Assembly (NCBI RefSeq): GCF_009939225.1
Contig: NZ_JAACJR010000008.1
Coordinates: 1,541,377 to 1,605,376 of the forward strand
DNA from: Sediminibacterium soli
GTDB taxonomy: Bacteria; Bacteroidota; Bacteroidia; Chitinophagales; Chitinophagaceae
Direction of reading: 5' to 3'
DNA length: 64,000 nt
In this document: piece by piece, positions 42,978 through 51,556 of the stretch
Layout of the letters: the number at the start of each line of letters is the position of its first letter
Position numbering within the stretch: the first letter of the stretch is position 1
Notes under the pieces: model-generated
What the model was told of the DNA's origin: nothing
The model's input: the letters and a program-made list of their open reading frames with translations, nothing else
Database searches by the model: none
Made by a program: the position numbers and the translations under genes

Positions 42978-45900
42978 TTATTCCTGTTCCTCCCCCGCCA
43001 GGTCGTGCAGGGCGATCTCGATATGGTTGGTCTTGACAAAATTGCACCAGTGACAATCTTCCTTACCGCAACCCTGGTAAAAATCCCTGTCCTGTATCTT
43101 TTGCCAGACCGTTTTGATCTGCTGTGTTACCGTGGCAGTGTCTTCCGGACCGATCAGGATCTTTTCCTTGCGGTAAACCTTCTTTTTATCGGGTTCCACA
43201 AAATCGAACTCGGTACTGATCACTTTCCAGTTCTTCTGTTCGTAATTATCCACCAGCAGTTTGTAAAAAACCGCCTGCCGCCAGTAGTCTCCGCCAGGCG
43301 GGTTCTTCTCGCCGGGGGGCAGCAGCTTGTCACGTGCTTTGTCTATATCGCCTGTCTTATAGTCCACCACGTTCACTGCATGGCCATCGAACTCCAGTTT
43401 GTCGAGCTTGCCTTTCAGCGGCACCCCCTGTACCACCACGTTGCGGATATTGCGCTCCACGGCAACCACACGGTTCCATGAATCAATGTACTGATCGTAA
43501 TAATTACCCAGCACTTCGTGCCCGTATTCCATCCGCCTGGCAAATTCCTCTTTGGTAAAATTCTCTCGGTGACGGTTCATATAGACTTCGAAATCGGCAA
43601 TAAAATCCGCTTTACCCGCAAAACTTCCTGTTTGCTGTATATTGGAAAACAGTTTCTCCAGCGCGTAATGCACCGCAGAACCAAACTCCAGCGCCTCCGA
43701 TTTACCGCGGGGAACGCGAACCAGGTTCAGGAAATAAAACTGCAGCGGGCATTTCAGGTAGTTATTCAGCGCCGTTACATTCATCACGAACTTATCCAGC
43801 AGCTGCGTGATGAAATCCGCTTCTGTTTTTTCCAGTTCCGGCGCCTGCGGCTGGTGAAAACGGATCATGGCAAACTCGCTGAGCGTGTCCCGGTCAATGA
43901 TCACCTGCTGCACCGGAAGTTTGTGTATCTCCTGCATTTCTTCGATGAACATAGAGGGTTCCCATTCCTTGCCATCGTTCTTAAACCGGCTGTACGATAT
44001 ATGCAAATGCAGCCTTGCCCGGGTAAGTCCTACGTAAAACAGCCGGCGCAGTTCTTCTTCATCGGTGTGTTTGGGCTGCGATGAAAACATGGTATCGGGA
44101 AAAGCATAGCCGCCGCCGGGTTTGCGTTTTTTTTCCCAGTTGCCCGCATTGCATCCCGCCAGGAAAACATGTTCGTATTCCAGGCCTTTTGAGCCATGAA
44201 CCGTGAGCAGGTTCACGCCTTTATCGCTTCCGCTGACCTGCACCAGGGGTAAAGACAGGTCTTCTTTCTCCATCAACCTAAAAAGGTTCACCAGCTGCTC
44301 CAGGGTCATGGAAGGCCTGCGATGCGCTTCGTCTTTCACAAAATCAAAGAAAGAGCCCAGTACCCGCAGGTGAAAATGTTTGTCGGTATCCTGCATTACC
44401 CAGCTCAGTATGCCCGCATGGCGAAAACAGTTTTCCACCAGGCTGATCAGCGTGGTATTGGGCACCTGCCCGATCAGTTTTTCGAGTGCATCGCTGGCGG
44501 GTTTCATACCGGTGGGTGCCTTGCTGAAAAGATCGCGGGCCGGCGCATTCACTTTTTCAAACAGCAGCCTGCGCAGCGAAAACTTTTCTCCGGCAAATGG
44601 TTTGCCTGCCAGTTCCGCGCTGAGCTTCGCGATCTCGATAGGCGCTATACCGAACCAGTCGAAATGCAGTATCTCGAACAGCATCTCATCACCCCCATAG
44701 GGAATATCCTGTTCCGCGGCCAGGTATTTCAGCAGCAAAACCATCTTCCTGGCCAAAGGAAGTTCCAGCAGGTTGAGACTGCGTTTGCTGTAAACAGGAA
44801 TTTTTCTCTGCGTGAGATAGGTTGTCAGTTCCTCGCCGTACCTGTTTTCTTTGTAGATAATGCCGATGGCGCCCGGCGGTGTTCCCGCGCTGATGAGTTT
44901 TTCCAGTTCCAGCGTAATATGGATCATCTCCTCCCGCTGTGTCTGGTATTCTCTCACCGAAGGTGCATGGGTAAGCGTATTGATATCGCTGTTGGAAGAA
45001 CGGAGCTCCTTGCTGAGACCGTCGATCTTTTTGATCAGGCGTTCTTCGTTGCGGTCTATCAGCGTTTTGGATACATCGAGTATGGGTTGGGTTGACCGGT
45101 AATTGCTTGTGAGCACAATCGTTTGCAGCGCATCCTGGTAGCTGCTGGCAAAATCCATCATGTTTTCGATATTGGCGCCCTGGAAGCGGTAAATACTCTG
45201 GTCGTCATCGCCTACCACAAATACATTCGGGTGTTCCCAGTAATTGATCAGCAGTTGCACCAGCCGGTTCTGCGTACCGCTGGTATCCTGGTATTCGTCA
45301 ACAAGTATGTACAGAAACTGCTCCTGGTATTTTGAAAGAAGCAGCGGGTTTTCTTCAAAAGCCCTGATCACCCAGTTGATCATATCGTCGAAATCGTAAC
45401 GGTTCCTGCTGCGCATGATCTGCTGAAACCGGTCGAATTCGTTCACCGCCGCGCGGAGTTTCTCCATTTTCTCCTTCGCCTCCTCAATCCGGCTCGTTTT
45501 GGGATCGCCTGCCCTGAACTGTTTGTAAGCCCGCTTGTACACAAATTCTTCCCGGTTGGGAATATCGTTCAGGTATTCATCTATCCTGCTGCCGATGAGT
45601 TGCGGGGTCCATCCTTCCCGCTTCATATTACTGAACAGCTGCTGCAGGTTGCGTATTTCGAAATACACATCGCCCCGGTAACGTTTCAGCGGATGGTTTT
45701 TCGGAAACCCGTCTATCAGCTGTTTGAAAAAATCGATCTTCTCCAGGTCGGATACAGGCTCCAGCGATGTTTTTTCAAACAGCGATAGGTTTTCCTGTAT
45801 GATATCGTTACAGAATGCATGAAAGGTGTAGATATTGACTTTGTAAGCATCCGGCCCTATGAATTTCAGCAGACGCTTGCGCATGGCCACCACGCCTGCA

Positions 45901-46103
45901 TCTGTATAGGTAAGACAAAGTATATTCTGCGGCTGCGTATCCGTGTCAAGCAGTATTTTGCCGATACGCGCGCCGAGTATCTGCGTTTTGCCCGTACCCG
46001 GACCGGCAATGACCATCACCGGACCTTCAATGGTATCCACGGCGCGTTTCTGTTCCTCGTTCAGGGCCTGGTAAATAATATCGAACTGTTCCCGCTGGTG
46101 CAT
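42978..46103 (-). CDS. UvrD/PcrA-type helicase fused to a PD-(D/E)XK nuclease
   Basis: 1041 residues. Superfamily 1 motifs: Walker A GPGTGKTQILGARI near residues 34-47, motif II VDEYQDTSGTQNRL, GDDDQSIYRFQGANIENMM, TSNYRST, LTVHGSKGLEYEHVFL and RRLFYVGLTRARLHLHISYS. The C-terminal 250 residues form a RecB-like nuclease: CPLQFYFLNLVRVPRG, GSAVHYALEKLF and VVDYKTGDIDKARDK. The Cys of CPLQFYF and three at the end (CGKEDCHWC) look like a four-cysteine iron-sulfur staple as in AddB/Cas4. Role: DNA unwinding and resection in repair. A TAACTTTA box 4 bases before the start suggests a leaderless mRNA. Confidence 0.93.
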   Translation of the reverse strand: MHQREQFDIIYQALNEEQKRAVDTIEGPVMVIAGPGTGKTQILGARIGKILLDTDTQPQNILCLTYTDAGVVAMRKRLLKFIGPDAYKVNIYTFHAFCNDIIQENLSLFEKTSLEPVSDLEKIDFFKQLIDGFPKNHPLKRYRGDVYFEIRNLQQLFSNMKREGWTPQLIGSRIDEYLNDIPNREEFVYKRAYKQFRAGDPKTSRIEEAKEKMEKLRAAVNEFDRFQQIMRSRNRYDFDDMINWVIRAFEENPLLLSKYQEQFLYILVDEYQDTSGTQNRLVQLLINYWEHPNVFVVGDDDQSIYRFQGANIENMMDFASSYQDALQTIVLTSNYRSTQPILDVSKTLIDRNEERLIKKIDGLSKELRSSNSDINTLTHAPSVREYQTQREEMIHITLELEKLISAGTPPGAIGIIYKENRYGEELTTYLTQRKIPVYSKRSLNLLELPLARKMVLLLKYLAAEQDIPYGGDEMLFEILHFDWFGIAPIEIAKLSAELAGKPFAGEKFSLRRLLFEKVNAPARDLFSKAPTGMKPASDALEKLIGQVPNTTLISLVENCFRHAGILSWVMQDTDKHFHLRVLGSFFDFVKDEAHRRPSMTLEQLVNLFRLMEKEDLSLPLVQVSGSDKGVNLLTVHGSKGLEYEHVFLAGCNAGNWEKKRKPGGGYAFPDTMFSSQPKHTDEEELRRLFYVGLTRARLHLHISYSRFKNDGKEWEPSMFIEEMQEIHKLPVQQVIIDRDTLSEFAMIRFHQPQAPELEKTEADFITQLLDKFVMNVTALNNYLKCPLQFYFLNLVRVPRGKSEALEFGSAVHYALEKLFSNIQQTGSFAGKADFIADFEVYMNRHRENFTKEEFARRMEYGHEVLGNYYDQYIDSWNRVVAVERNIRNVVVQGVPLKGKLDKLEFDGHAVNVVDYKTGDIDKARDKLLPPGEKNPPGGDYWRQAVFYKLLVDNYEQKNWKVISTEFDFVEPDKKKVYRKEKILIGPEDTATVTQQIKTVWQKIQDRDFYQGCGKEDCHWCNFVKTNHIEIALHDLAGEEQE

Positions 46104-46107
46104 GGGG

Positions 46108-46115
46108 TAAAGTTA
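46108..46115 (-). promoter_or_regulatory. -7-like box abutting the helicase-nuclease start
   Basis: TAACTTTA on the minus strand (one mismatch to TAnnTTTG), four bases before ATG 46103. Confidence 0.4.
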
Positions 46116-46216
46116 GGTGAATGGCTGATTCACCGCGAGGTTGCCGGGGTATGATATGTCCTGCGCCGGAGAACATAGGTTCACCGCTCCTCAAATCCAT
46201 CTGCCGACGGAGCGGT

Positions 46217-47707
46217 TTACAAAATCTCCGTCATCGGGCTTACATTGTTGTCAACATCCACGGCCACCACAAAAATACGTTTGCCCTTGGCATCGGGGAT
46301 GATGCTTTGGTCTATCACCGCCAGTTTTTCGGCAGGCACCAACTGTACCAGCTGTGCATTCACGAACCTGGCTTCTGCGCCTGCAGGCAGTGTGAGTATA
46401 CCGAAGGCCTTGATCCTGTCTTCTCCCTTATACACCAGCTTCAGCATATTATTGGGCTGTTTTTCGATCAGCGGCTGCGAGGGAACGGCGTTATCGATCC
46501 ATGGCATGGCCGGTATCAGCGCGGGATAGTGATAATAATTTTTCTGCAGGCTGTCGTTCCAGCCGTTGGGATTGCGTTCAAATGTTTTGCTGCTGAAATA
46601 AACACTTCCCTGTACAGACGGATACTGTCGCAGCCCGCGTATCTGTGCGGGCAGCTCGTTCCGGTCGCGCCATGCCGCATTGCTTCCTGCACGGTAAATA
46701 CCATGACCGATGTATACCTGTCTTCCGTACGCATGGTCGTTCCACCATTTCAGCAGTACGTCATAGTCGGCAAGCCGGTGGCCCCGTTCCCAGTATAATT
46801 GCGGCACCACATAATCAACCCATCCTTTCTGCATCCAGAGCAGGATATCGGCATACAGATCGTCGTAATTGGTCTGACCGCCCCTGGTATCGCTGCCCAT
46901 CGCATCCTGGCTCCTGTTACGCCAGATGCCAAACGGACTTACCCCGAATTTCACCCGCGGTTTGATGGTGCGGATGGCTTCGTGGGTCATTTTGATGATG
47001 CTGTCGCAGTTGCTGCGGCGCCAGTCGTCTTTCTTCAGGCCGTTTCCGTATTTCTCCCAGGTCTTCTGATCGGGAAATTCAACGCCTGCAATACGGTAAG
47101 GGTAGAAGTAATCGTCCATATGAATGGCATCGATATCATACCGGGTTACCAGGTCTTTGACAATCTTCACCGTATGCTTCATGGTTTCGGGCAAACCGGG
47201 GTTGAAATATTTTTTATACCCCTCTTTCTTACTGCCGTATACCAGGAACATCTCCGGGTTTGTGCGCGTAAGATGGTTGGGCGTTATCGAAGAACTTTTC
47301 ATGCTGAACACGGCGCGGTAAGGGTTCAGCCAGGCATGAAACTCCATTCCCCTGCGGTGTGTTTCATCGATCATGAATTTCAGCGGGTCCCAGTAAGGCA
47401 CCGGACCCTGGCCCTGTTTGCCCGTCAGGTATTCGCTCCAGGGCTCGTAGGGAGAAGGGTACATAGCATCTGCGGCCGGCCGTACCTGAACGATCATTAC
47501 GTTCATATTGTTGGCGGCATGTATATCGAGCAGTTTGATAAAATCGGCTTTCTGCTCCGCCACCGACATATTCCTGCCGGCGGGCCAGTCGATATTCTCC
47601 ACCGTTGCCACCCATACCCCGCGAAATTCGTAGTTGGGTGTAAGCGGCTGCGCTTTTGTAAAACAGCAGAGCAGCAGACCGGCAACAAGAAACAGGCAAT
47701 ACTTCAT
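46217..47707 (-). CDS. GHL10 (YngK-like) family glycoside hydrolase, exported
   Basis: 496 residues. A signal peptide (FLVAGLLLCCFTKAQ) precedes the GHL10 barrel: YEFRGVWVATVENIDWPAGR, NNMNVMIVQVRPAADAMYPS, PYEPWSEYLTGKQGQGPVPY, FHAWLNPYRAVF, DIDAIHMDDYFYP, KFGVSPFGIWRN and VDYVVPQLYWERGH. This matches YngK-type family-10-like hydrolases, several of which act on peptidoglycan-derived or glucan substrates; the substrate here is unknown. A C-terminal Ig-like domain follows (GAEARFVNAQLVQLVPAEKL). A TATCTTCG box lies 4 bases before the start. Confidence 0.9.
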   Translation of the reverse strand: MKYCLFLVAGLLLCCFTKAQPLTPNYEFRGVWVATVENIDWPAGRNMSVAEQKADFIKLLDIHAANNMNVMIVQVRPAADAMYPSPYEPWSEYLTGKQGQGPVPYWDPLKFMIDETHRRGMEFHAWLNPYRAVFSMKSSSITPNHLTRTNPEMFLVYGSKKEGYKKYFNPGLPETMKHTVKIVKDLVTRYDIDAIHMDDYFYPYRIAGVEFPDQKTWEKYGNGLKKDDWRRSNCDSIIKMTHEAIRTIKPRVKFGVSPFGIWRNRSQDAMGSDTRGGQTNYDDLYADILLWMQKGWVDYVVPQLYWERGHRLADYDVLLKWWNDHAYGRQVYIGHGIYRAGSNAAWRDRNELPAQIRGLRQYPSVQGSVYFSSKTFERNPNGWNDSLQKNYYHYPALIPAMPWIDNAVPSQPLIEKQPNNMLKLVYKGEDRIKAFGILTLPAGAEARFVNAQLVQLVPAEKLAVIDQSIIPDAKGKRIFVVAVDVDNNVSPMTEIL

Positions 47708-47711
47708 ACCG

Positions 47712-47719
47712 CGAAGATA
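47712..47719 (-). promoter_or_regulatory. -7-like box abutting the GHL10 gene start
   Basis: TATCTTCG on the minus strand (one mismatch to TAnnTTTG) lies 4 bases before ATG 47707. Confidence 0.4.
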
Positions 47720-47789
47720 AAATTGACAGGGCAGCTATGCGGGTATTGTGGGTGATATTACCGGTAAGGAACCGGTAATTCACAGGGCG

Positions 47790-48245
47790 TTAACAGGCTT
47801 TCTCACGCATTTTGTCGAGCAGGCCGTTCAGCACCTTCGCCTCATCGTGCGTCAGACCATGCAGTATGGCATCGAGCTGGTCGTTCTTGGTATCCAGCTT
47901 ATCGAGAAGGGCTATTCCTTTTTTGGAAATATTCACGTCTACCAGGCGTTTATCGGTGGCGCAGATCTTTTTTTCCACCAGCCCTTTTTTCAGCAGCCTT
48001 TCCACAATACGGCTGGTATCGCTCATTTTATCCAGCATACGCTCCCTGATCTGCAGCGTGCTGAGTGGTTTGTCTGCGCCCCTTAAAATGCGGAGAATAT
48101 TATATTGCTGCGAAGTGATGTCTTCCTGTTCAAAGAATTGTTTGATGTGTTCATTCAGCCAACTCCCCGAAAACAGGATATTCACTGCCGCCTTTTGGTG
48201 TTCGTTGCGAAAAGACTGTTGCTGGATATCTTTTTCTATTCCCAT
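47790..48245 (-). CDS. MarR-family transcriptional regulator
   Basis: 151 residues from ATG 48245; the longer frame (to 48362) adds a basic, unlikely extension. The winged HTH is clear: ITSQQYNILRILRGADKPLS, TLQIRERMLDKMSDTSRIVE, RLLKKGLVEKKICATDKRLV, DVNISKKGIALLDKLD. MarR proteins bind as dimers and are released by small ligands. It lies 126 bases downstream of the radical SAM gene on the same strand; its targets are not evident. Confidence 0.9.
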   Translation of the reverse strand: MGIEKDIQQQSFRNEHQKAAVNILFSGSWLNEHIKQFFEQEDITSQQYNILRILRGADKPLSTLQIRERMLDKMSDTSRIVERLLKKGLVEKKICATDKRLVDVNISKKGIALLDKLDTKNDQLDAILHGLTHDEAKVLNGLLDKMREKAC

Positions 48246-48371
48246 ATGATTGCCTGCTGGTGGATATTGGCACAAGTGGCTGCTGAAGATAGAAAAAAAC
48301 TGCGATTTACGAGGCAGAAAACGCTGATACAGCCGCTTCGCCGTCCCATACATCGTCTTCACTGCACCGGC

Positions 48372-49406
48372 TTATCCGTTTTCCCATACCGACAGGCCTT
48401 CACTGCAATTGGCGCAGATATCGATGTTTTTACGGCTGGTAAGCAGTTCACGGCGAAACTGGCGGTAGTTATCGTTGTGCCAGGTTTCCTTAAAGCTCTG
48501 CGTTTTCAGGTTACCCAGCTGGTGCATGGCATCTTTGTCAAAACAGCAGGGCACCACCAGCCCGTCCCAGGTAATCACATTGGCATGCCACAGTTTCCAG
48601 CAATGGTTGCTGAGACCGTTTTTCACAGTGGTTTTACCGGCCGCATCTTTTTTGTAGCGACTGTATTTTGCCACACTGGGTATCAGCTGATGGGGATCGT
48701 TCTCGTAATCGTACACCTGCGCTGTTTTAAAACGCACCTGGTCCACACCGATCTCTTTTCCAAGACGTTTCACCGCTTCTATCTGGTGTTCGTTGGGTTT
48801 TACCACCAGGAACTGGAAGAAGATAAACGGCGTTTTGCTGTTCAGTTCTTTTTTCCATTTCACGATATTCCGGGCGCCCTCCAGCACTTTGTCCAGTTTG
48901 CCGCCCACCCGGTACTGCTGGTATACGTCCTGCGTAGTGCCGTCGATGGAAATGATCAGCCTGTCGAGACCGCTTTCCACCGTTTTCTTTGCCTTCTCAT
49001 CCGTGAGGTAATGCGCATTGGTAGAGGTGGCCGTATAGATGCCTTTTTCGTGCGCATATTGCACCATATCCAGGAAGGCCGGGTTCAGGTAGGGCTCGCC
49101 CTGAAAATAGAAGATCAGGTACAGCAGCTCCTTATGGATATCATCGATGGTGCGGCGGAAAAAATCGTTTTCCAGCATACCCGTTGGCCGCGTAAAAGCC
49201 CGCATACCGCTGGGGCACTCGGGACAACGCAGGTTGCAGGAGGTGGTGGGTTCAAAAGAAATGGATATCGGCAGTCCCCACTGCACCGGCTTCCCCGTTA
49301 AACGGCTGATCTGGAAGCTGGTATATACTTTGGCGGCATTCCATAACCTGCGCGGTGTGATCTTTCCCAGCAGGTTGGTGCTGTCGTTCCAATTAAAATA
49401 AGCCAT
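48372..49406 (-). CDS. Radical SAM/SPASM domain protein
   Basis: 344 residues from ATG 49406. The radical SAM core motif is in PTTSCNLRCPECPSGMRAF (CxxxCxxC), with IFYFQGEPYLNPAFLDMV (GEP motif) and ISIDGTTQDVYQQYRVGGKL. The C-terminal SPASM region has CWKLWHANVITWDGLVVPCC and NIDICANCSEGLSVWENG, able to hold extra iron-sulfur clusters. Such enzymes modify peptides or install thioether or other bonds; the substrate is unknown and no precursor peptide gene was seen next to it. The -7-like TACTTTTA box lies 5 bases before the start. Confidence 0.92.
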   Translation of the reverse strand: MAYFNWNDSTNLLGKITPRRLWNAAKVYTSFQISRLTGKPVQWGLPISISFEPTTSCNLRCPECPSGMRAFTRPTGMLENDFFRRTIDDIHKELLYLIFYFQGEPYLNPAFLDMVQYAHEKGIYTATSTNAHYLTDEKAKKTVESGLDRLIISIDGTTQDVYQQYRVGGKLDKVLEGARNIVKWKKELNSKTPFIFFQFLVVKPNEHQIEAVKRLGKEIGVDQVRFKTAQVYDYENDPHQLIPSVAKYSRYKKDAAGKTTVKNGLSNHCWKLWHANVITWDGLVVPCCFDKDAMHQLGNLKTQSFKETWHNDNYRQFRRELLTSRKNIDICANCSEGLSVWENG

Positions 49407-49411
49407 GAATG

Positions 49412-49419
49412 TAAAAGTA
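49412..49419 (-). promoter_or_regulatory. -7-like box abutting the radical SAM gene start
   Basis: TACTTTTA on the minus strand (one mismatch to TAnnTTTG) lies 5 bases before ATG 49406. Confidence 0.35.
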
Positions 49420-49496
49420 AGATGAGATGAGCTACGATTGGCCAAACCCGCTGCAAAAACAGTTTCGCCGGCAGTTGTAGATTTTTTTGCCCATAA

Positions 49497-49513
49497 TTCC
49501 CCAGGATGGGGAA
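49497..49513. promoter_or_regulatory. Possible enhancer (activator) site for the sigma-54 promoter
   Basis: The perfect inverted repeat TTCCCCA (49497-49503) and TGGGGAA (49507-49513) with a 3-base centre lies about 176 bases upstream of the inferred start of transcription, a usual distance for bacterial enhancer-binding proteins. The match to any named activator is unknown. Confidence 0.3.
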
Positions 49514-49654
49514 AGGGTTTAACATTTTATTGGTAAACTATTGACAGCATTTTGGCTCTATTGTACAGAACTTTGTGTGAGCAAGATAACGCAGACAGCG
49601 TTGAACGGCTTACCCGGATCTTTTAGATTCTCTTAACAGAAAAAGCAGGTACAA

Positions 49655-49669
49655 TGGCATAGGAATTGC
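49655..49669 (+). promoter_or_regulatory. Sigma-54 (-24/-12) promoter
   Basis: TGGCATAGGAATTGC fits the RpoN consensus TGGCACG-N4-TTGC: GG at 49656-49657 and GC at 49668-49669 are separated by exactly 10 bases. The only consensus deviations are T and A in place of C and G in the -24 half. Predicted start of transcription is about 49681. The following plus-strand region has no protein gene. Confidence 0.6.
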
Positions 49670-49680
49670 CTTATACCTAT

Positions 49681-49759
49681 CAGAGGCATTTATAACAATT
49701 TTCTCATAAGCAGTTAGTTTTGGTTGCGGTCCCGATTTCTATCGGGACCAATTTTTTTT
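49681..49759 (+). ncRNA. Candidate sigma-54-dependent small RNA, about 79 nt
   Basis: Between the -24/-12 promoter and the intrinsic terminator lies CAGAGGCATTTATAACAATT, TTCTCATAAGCAGTTAGTTT and TGGTTGC, with no ATG and no strong internal structure, then the terminator hairpin. This is the usual shape of a trans-acting sRNA: single-stranded 5' region plus 3' terminator and T-run. It ends at the VanZ stop (49759, opposite strand), so antisense overlap is minimal. Existence is inferred from promoter plus terminator only. Confidence 0.5.
49728..49759 (+). terminator. Strong intrinsic terminator, plus strand
   Basis: GGTCCCGAT (49728-49736), loop TTCT, ATCGGGACC (49741-49749), then AA and eight T. 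Nine perfect base pairs plus a T-run only on the plus strand, where there is no protein gene to end. Confidence 0.85.
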
Positions 49760-50148
49760 CAGCCCTTTCCCCTGCTGCTTCTGAGCTGCATTACGCAGAT
49801 GACCAGTGCAATCAGACAGCCGGCGCTGTCGGCGGCAATATCCGCCAGTTCAAATGAGCGGTTACTGACCCAGTGTTCCTGTACGAATTCCATCCCTGTT
49901 CCGTAAGCGATCCCGGTTGTGGCAACCGCGCAAAACCAGGCGGTCTTCTGCCCGGGCGAACGGCCCGAGTTCAGGAAGGGCCGGGAAAACAGATAACAGC
50001 CTGTGGCAAAAAGAAAGATATGCACCCATTTATCGGCGTGGATGGCAAGCAGAAATGGATTTTTGGGAAGGGTTGAGCCCGGCAGACACAGCAGCACCGT
50101 AACGATCAGCACCCAGGCGATACCGGCCAGGAAATAGACATTTTTCAA
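49759..50148 (-). CDS. VanZ-family membrane protein
   Basis: 129 residues. About four hydrophobic segments (VYFLAGIAWVLIVTVLLCLP, WVHIFLFATGCYLFSRPFL, TAWFCAVATTGIAYGTGMEF, DIAADSAGCLIALVICVMQL) with the family motifs DKWVHIFLFA and GMEFVQEHWVSNRSFELADI, which contains the conserved Glu and the ADIAADSAG turn. VanZ-like proteins have a broad distribution and no settled enzymatic role; the glycopeptide-resistance name should not be taken as evidence of resistance here. Its gene ends where the candidate small RNA ends. Confidence 0.88.
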   Translation of the reverse strand: MKNVYFLAGIAWVLIVTVLLCLPGSTLPKNPFLLAIHADKWVHIFLFATGCYLFSRPFLNSGRSPGQKTAWFCAVATTGIAYGTGMEFVQEHWVSNRSFELADIAADSAGCLIALVICVMQLRSSRGKG

Positions 50149-50175
50149 AACAGGAATTTAAACCGGAAGATACGA

Positions 50176-50970
50176 TCAACCCACTTTACCCAGCACGTAC
50201 ATCTGCCCTTCGGGTGAGGGGTTACCGCCTTTCTTTTCGAGTGTTACCGCAAATGCCTGGGCGGCGGTGATGTTTTTCATCCTGCACAAACCGGTGCAGC
50301 TGTCGATCATACCCGCGTCAACTGGTTTGCCGTTTACGATTGCCCATAGCTGGTATTGCTTGCCTGCGGGTGCTGCAGGCAGTTTATTGGGAAGCAGGTA
50401 TACGTCTTTTGTTCTTGTATCCCAAAAAACCGTTGCCAGGTTGCCTTCGGTTCCGGGTGCGCTGGCCATGCTTATTTTGGCCACGGCGGGATCGCTCATC
50501 AGCTGCATATTCTCGTACATACCCAGCATCTGCGTTTGCATGGCACCCGATGCACCGGCGATGGTATATTTCTCCGTGAGCAGGGCAAGAAATGCATGGT
50601 TGGCTGAACGGAAACGATTGTAGAAATACACATTCAGCGCGGCGCTGACCACCAGCAGCAGCACGGCTGCGGCGGCAATATATTTTACAAACCCGGCTCT
50701 GGAAAAGGACCGTACCGGCGCTTCTTCGGCAAAGGTTCCGTCCAACCGGTCAAAAAGCATTTTCCGGGTATTTTCATGGGCCGGACTGCCGGCATTTTGC
50801 AGCTGTTTTTCGAGAGCGGTCTCAAAAGCATGTATCGCCGCCTGTATTTCGGGATACAATGCCGTCAACTGCCGCAGTTCGGCAATCTCCTGATCGTTAG
50901 CCAGTCCCAGCACATAGCTTTCGATCACGCCACTTTCTATGTATGCTTTTGTATCCACGTTATCTGACAA
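50176..50970 (-). CDS. Anti-sigma factor with RskA-type C-terminal domain
   Basis: 264 residues. The cytosolic N-terminal part (SGVIESYVLGLANDQEIAEL, RQLTALYPEIQAAIHAFETA) matches the zinc-free anti-sigma domain, followed by a membrane segment at about 90-112 (VKYIAAAAVLLLVVSAALNV) and a periplasmic RskA-like domain with LPAAPAGKQYQLWAIVNGKP and VDAGMID. Its start overlaps the ECF sigma gene by 11 bases, so the two are coupled. It should hold the sigma factor inactive at the membrane until a signal triggers proteolysis (family inference). Confidence 0.9.
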   Translation of the reverse strand: MSDNVDTKAYIESGVIESYVLGLANDQEIAELRQLTALYPEIQAAIHAFETALEKQLQNAGSPAHENTRKMLFDRLDGTFAEEAPVRSFSRAGFVKYIAAAAVLLLVVSAALNVYFYNRFRSANHAFLALLTEKYTIAGASGAMQTQMLGMYENMQLMSDPAVAKISMASAPGTEGNLATVFWDTRTKDVYLLPNKLPAAPAGKQYQLWAIVNGKPVDAGMIDSCTGLCRMKNITAAQAFAVTLEKKGGNPSPEGQMYVLGKVG

Positions 50971-51490
50971 TATCTCTTAGTTGAATCAATGCGGCCCGCA
51001 GCCTGGTTTTTACCGTTCCTATGGGAATGGATAATGCTTTTGCTATCTCATCCTGGGTATAACCCTGAAAATACGCCAGCTCCACCAGCATGCGGTATTC
51101 TTCCCTGAGACCGCTCACCAGCTTGCGAAGACCTATCTGGTCGGTGCGCATTTCGTTTATGCCGCCGGCCTGGTCTGTCAGCTCCTGGTTTTTACGGCTG
51201 TTCTGAAAGGATCGGCTGCGTACCATATCGATAGATGCGTTGCGGGCGATGTTCAGCATCCAGGTAAACAGTCTTCCCCTGCTTTGATCATAGGAGTCGA
51301 TCTGCCGCCAGATCTTTACAAACACTTCCTGCAGCACATCGTTTGCCAGCTCCTCGTCTGTCACAATATTCAGTATCACCGCGCGCAGGGCGCCGGCATA
51401 ATGCTCATACAGGTACGAGAATACAGACCGGCTACGGTTGCGCAGGCGCAATACCAGCTCGTCTTCATCGTATTTTTTTGACAGCTCCAA
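50960..51490 (-). CDS. ECF RNA polymerase sigma factor (SigK-like)
   Basis: 176 residues. Region 2: RNRSRSVFSYLYEHYAGALR, NDVLQEVFVKIWRQIDSYDQ and GRLFTWMLNIARNASIDMVR. Region 4: GLREEYRMLVELAYFQGYTQ and DEIAKALSIPIGTVKTRLRA. It is paired with a RskA-type anti-sigma factor by an 11-base overlap, the SigK/RskA arrangement. The regulon is unknown; no target promoter motif was identified in the window. Confidence 0.94.
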   Translation of the reverse strand: MELSKKYDEDELVLRLRNRSRSVFSYLYEHYAGALRAVILNIVTDEELANDVLQEVFVKIWRQIDSYDQSRGRLFTWMLNIARNASIDMVRSRSFQNSRKNQELTDQAGGINEMRTDQIGLRKLVSGLREEYRMLVELAYFQGYTQDEIAKALSIPIGTVKTRLRAALIQLRDIVR

Positions 51491-51556
51491 ATAAACAGGA
51501 TGATGTGAAGTATAAGGTTGTCTTACACCATATACGCAGTTAACAGGAAACCGGAT

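Noticed and set aside
48105..49301. 398-residue plus-strand open frame across the radical SAM gene
   Set aside because: Antisense to the CxxxCxxC and SPASM motifs; no signal, domain or sensible start.
49759..50148. Glycopeptide-resistance function for the VanZ-family gene
   Set aside because: No vanHAX-type or other resistance genes nearby; VanZ-like proteins are widespread and mostly unrelated to resistance.
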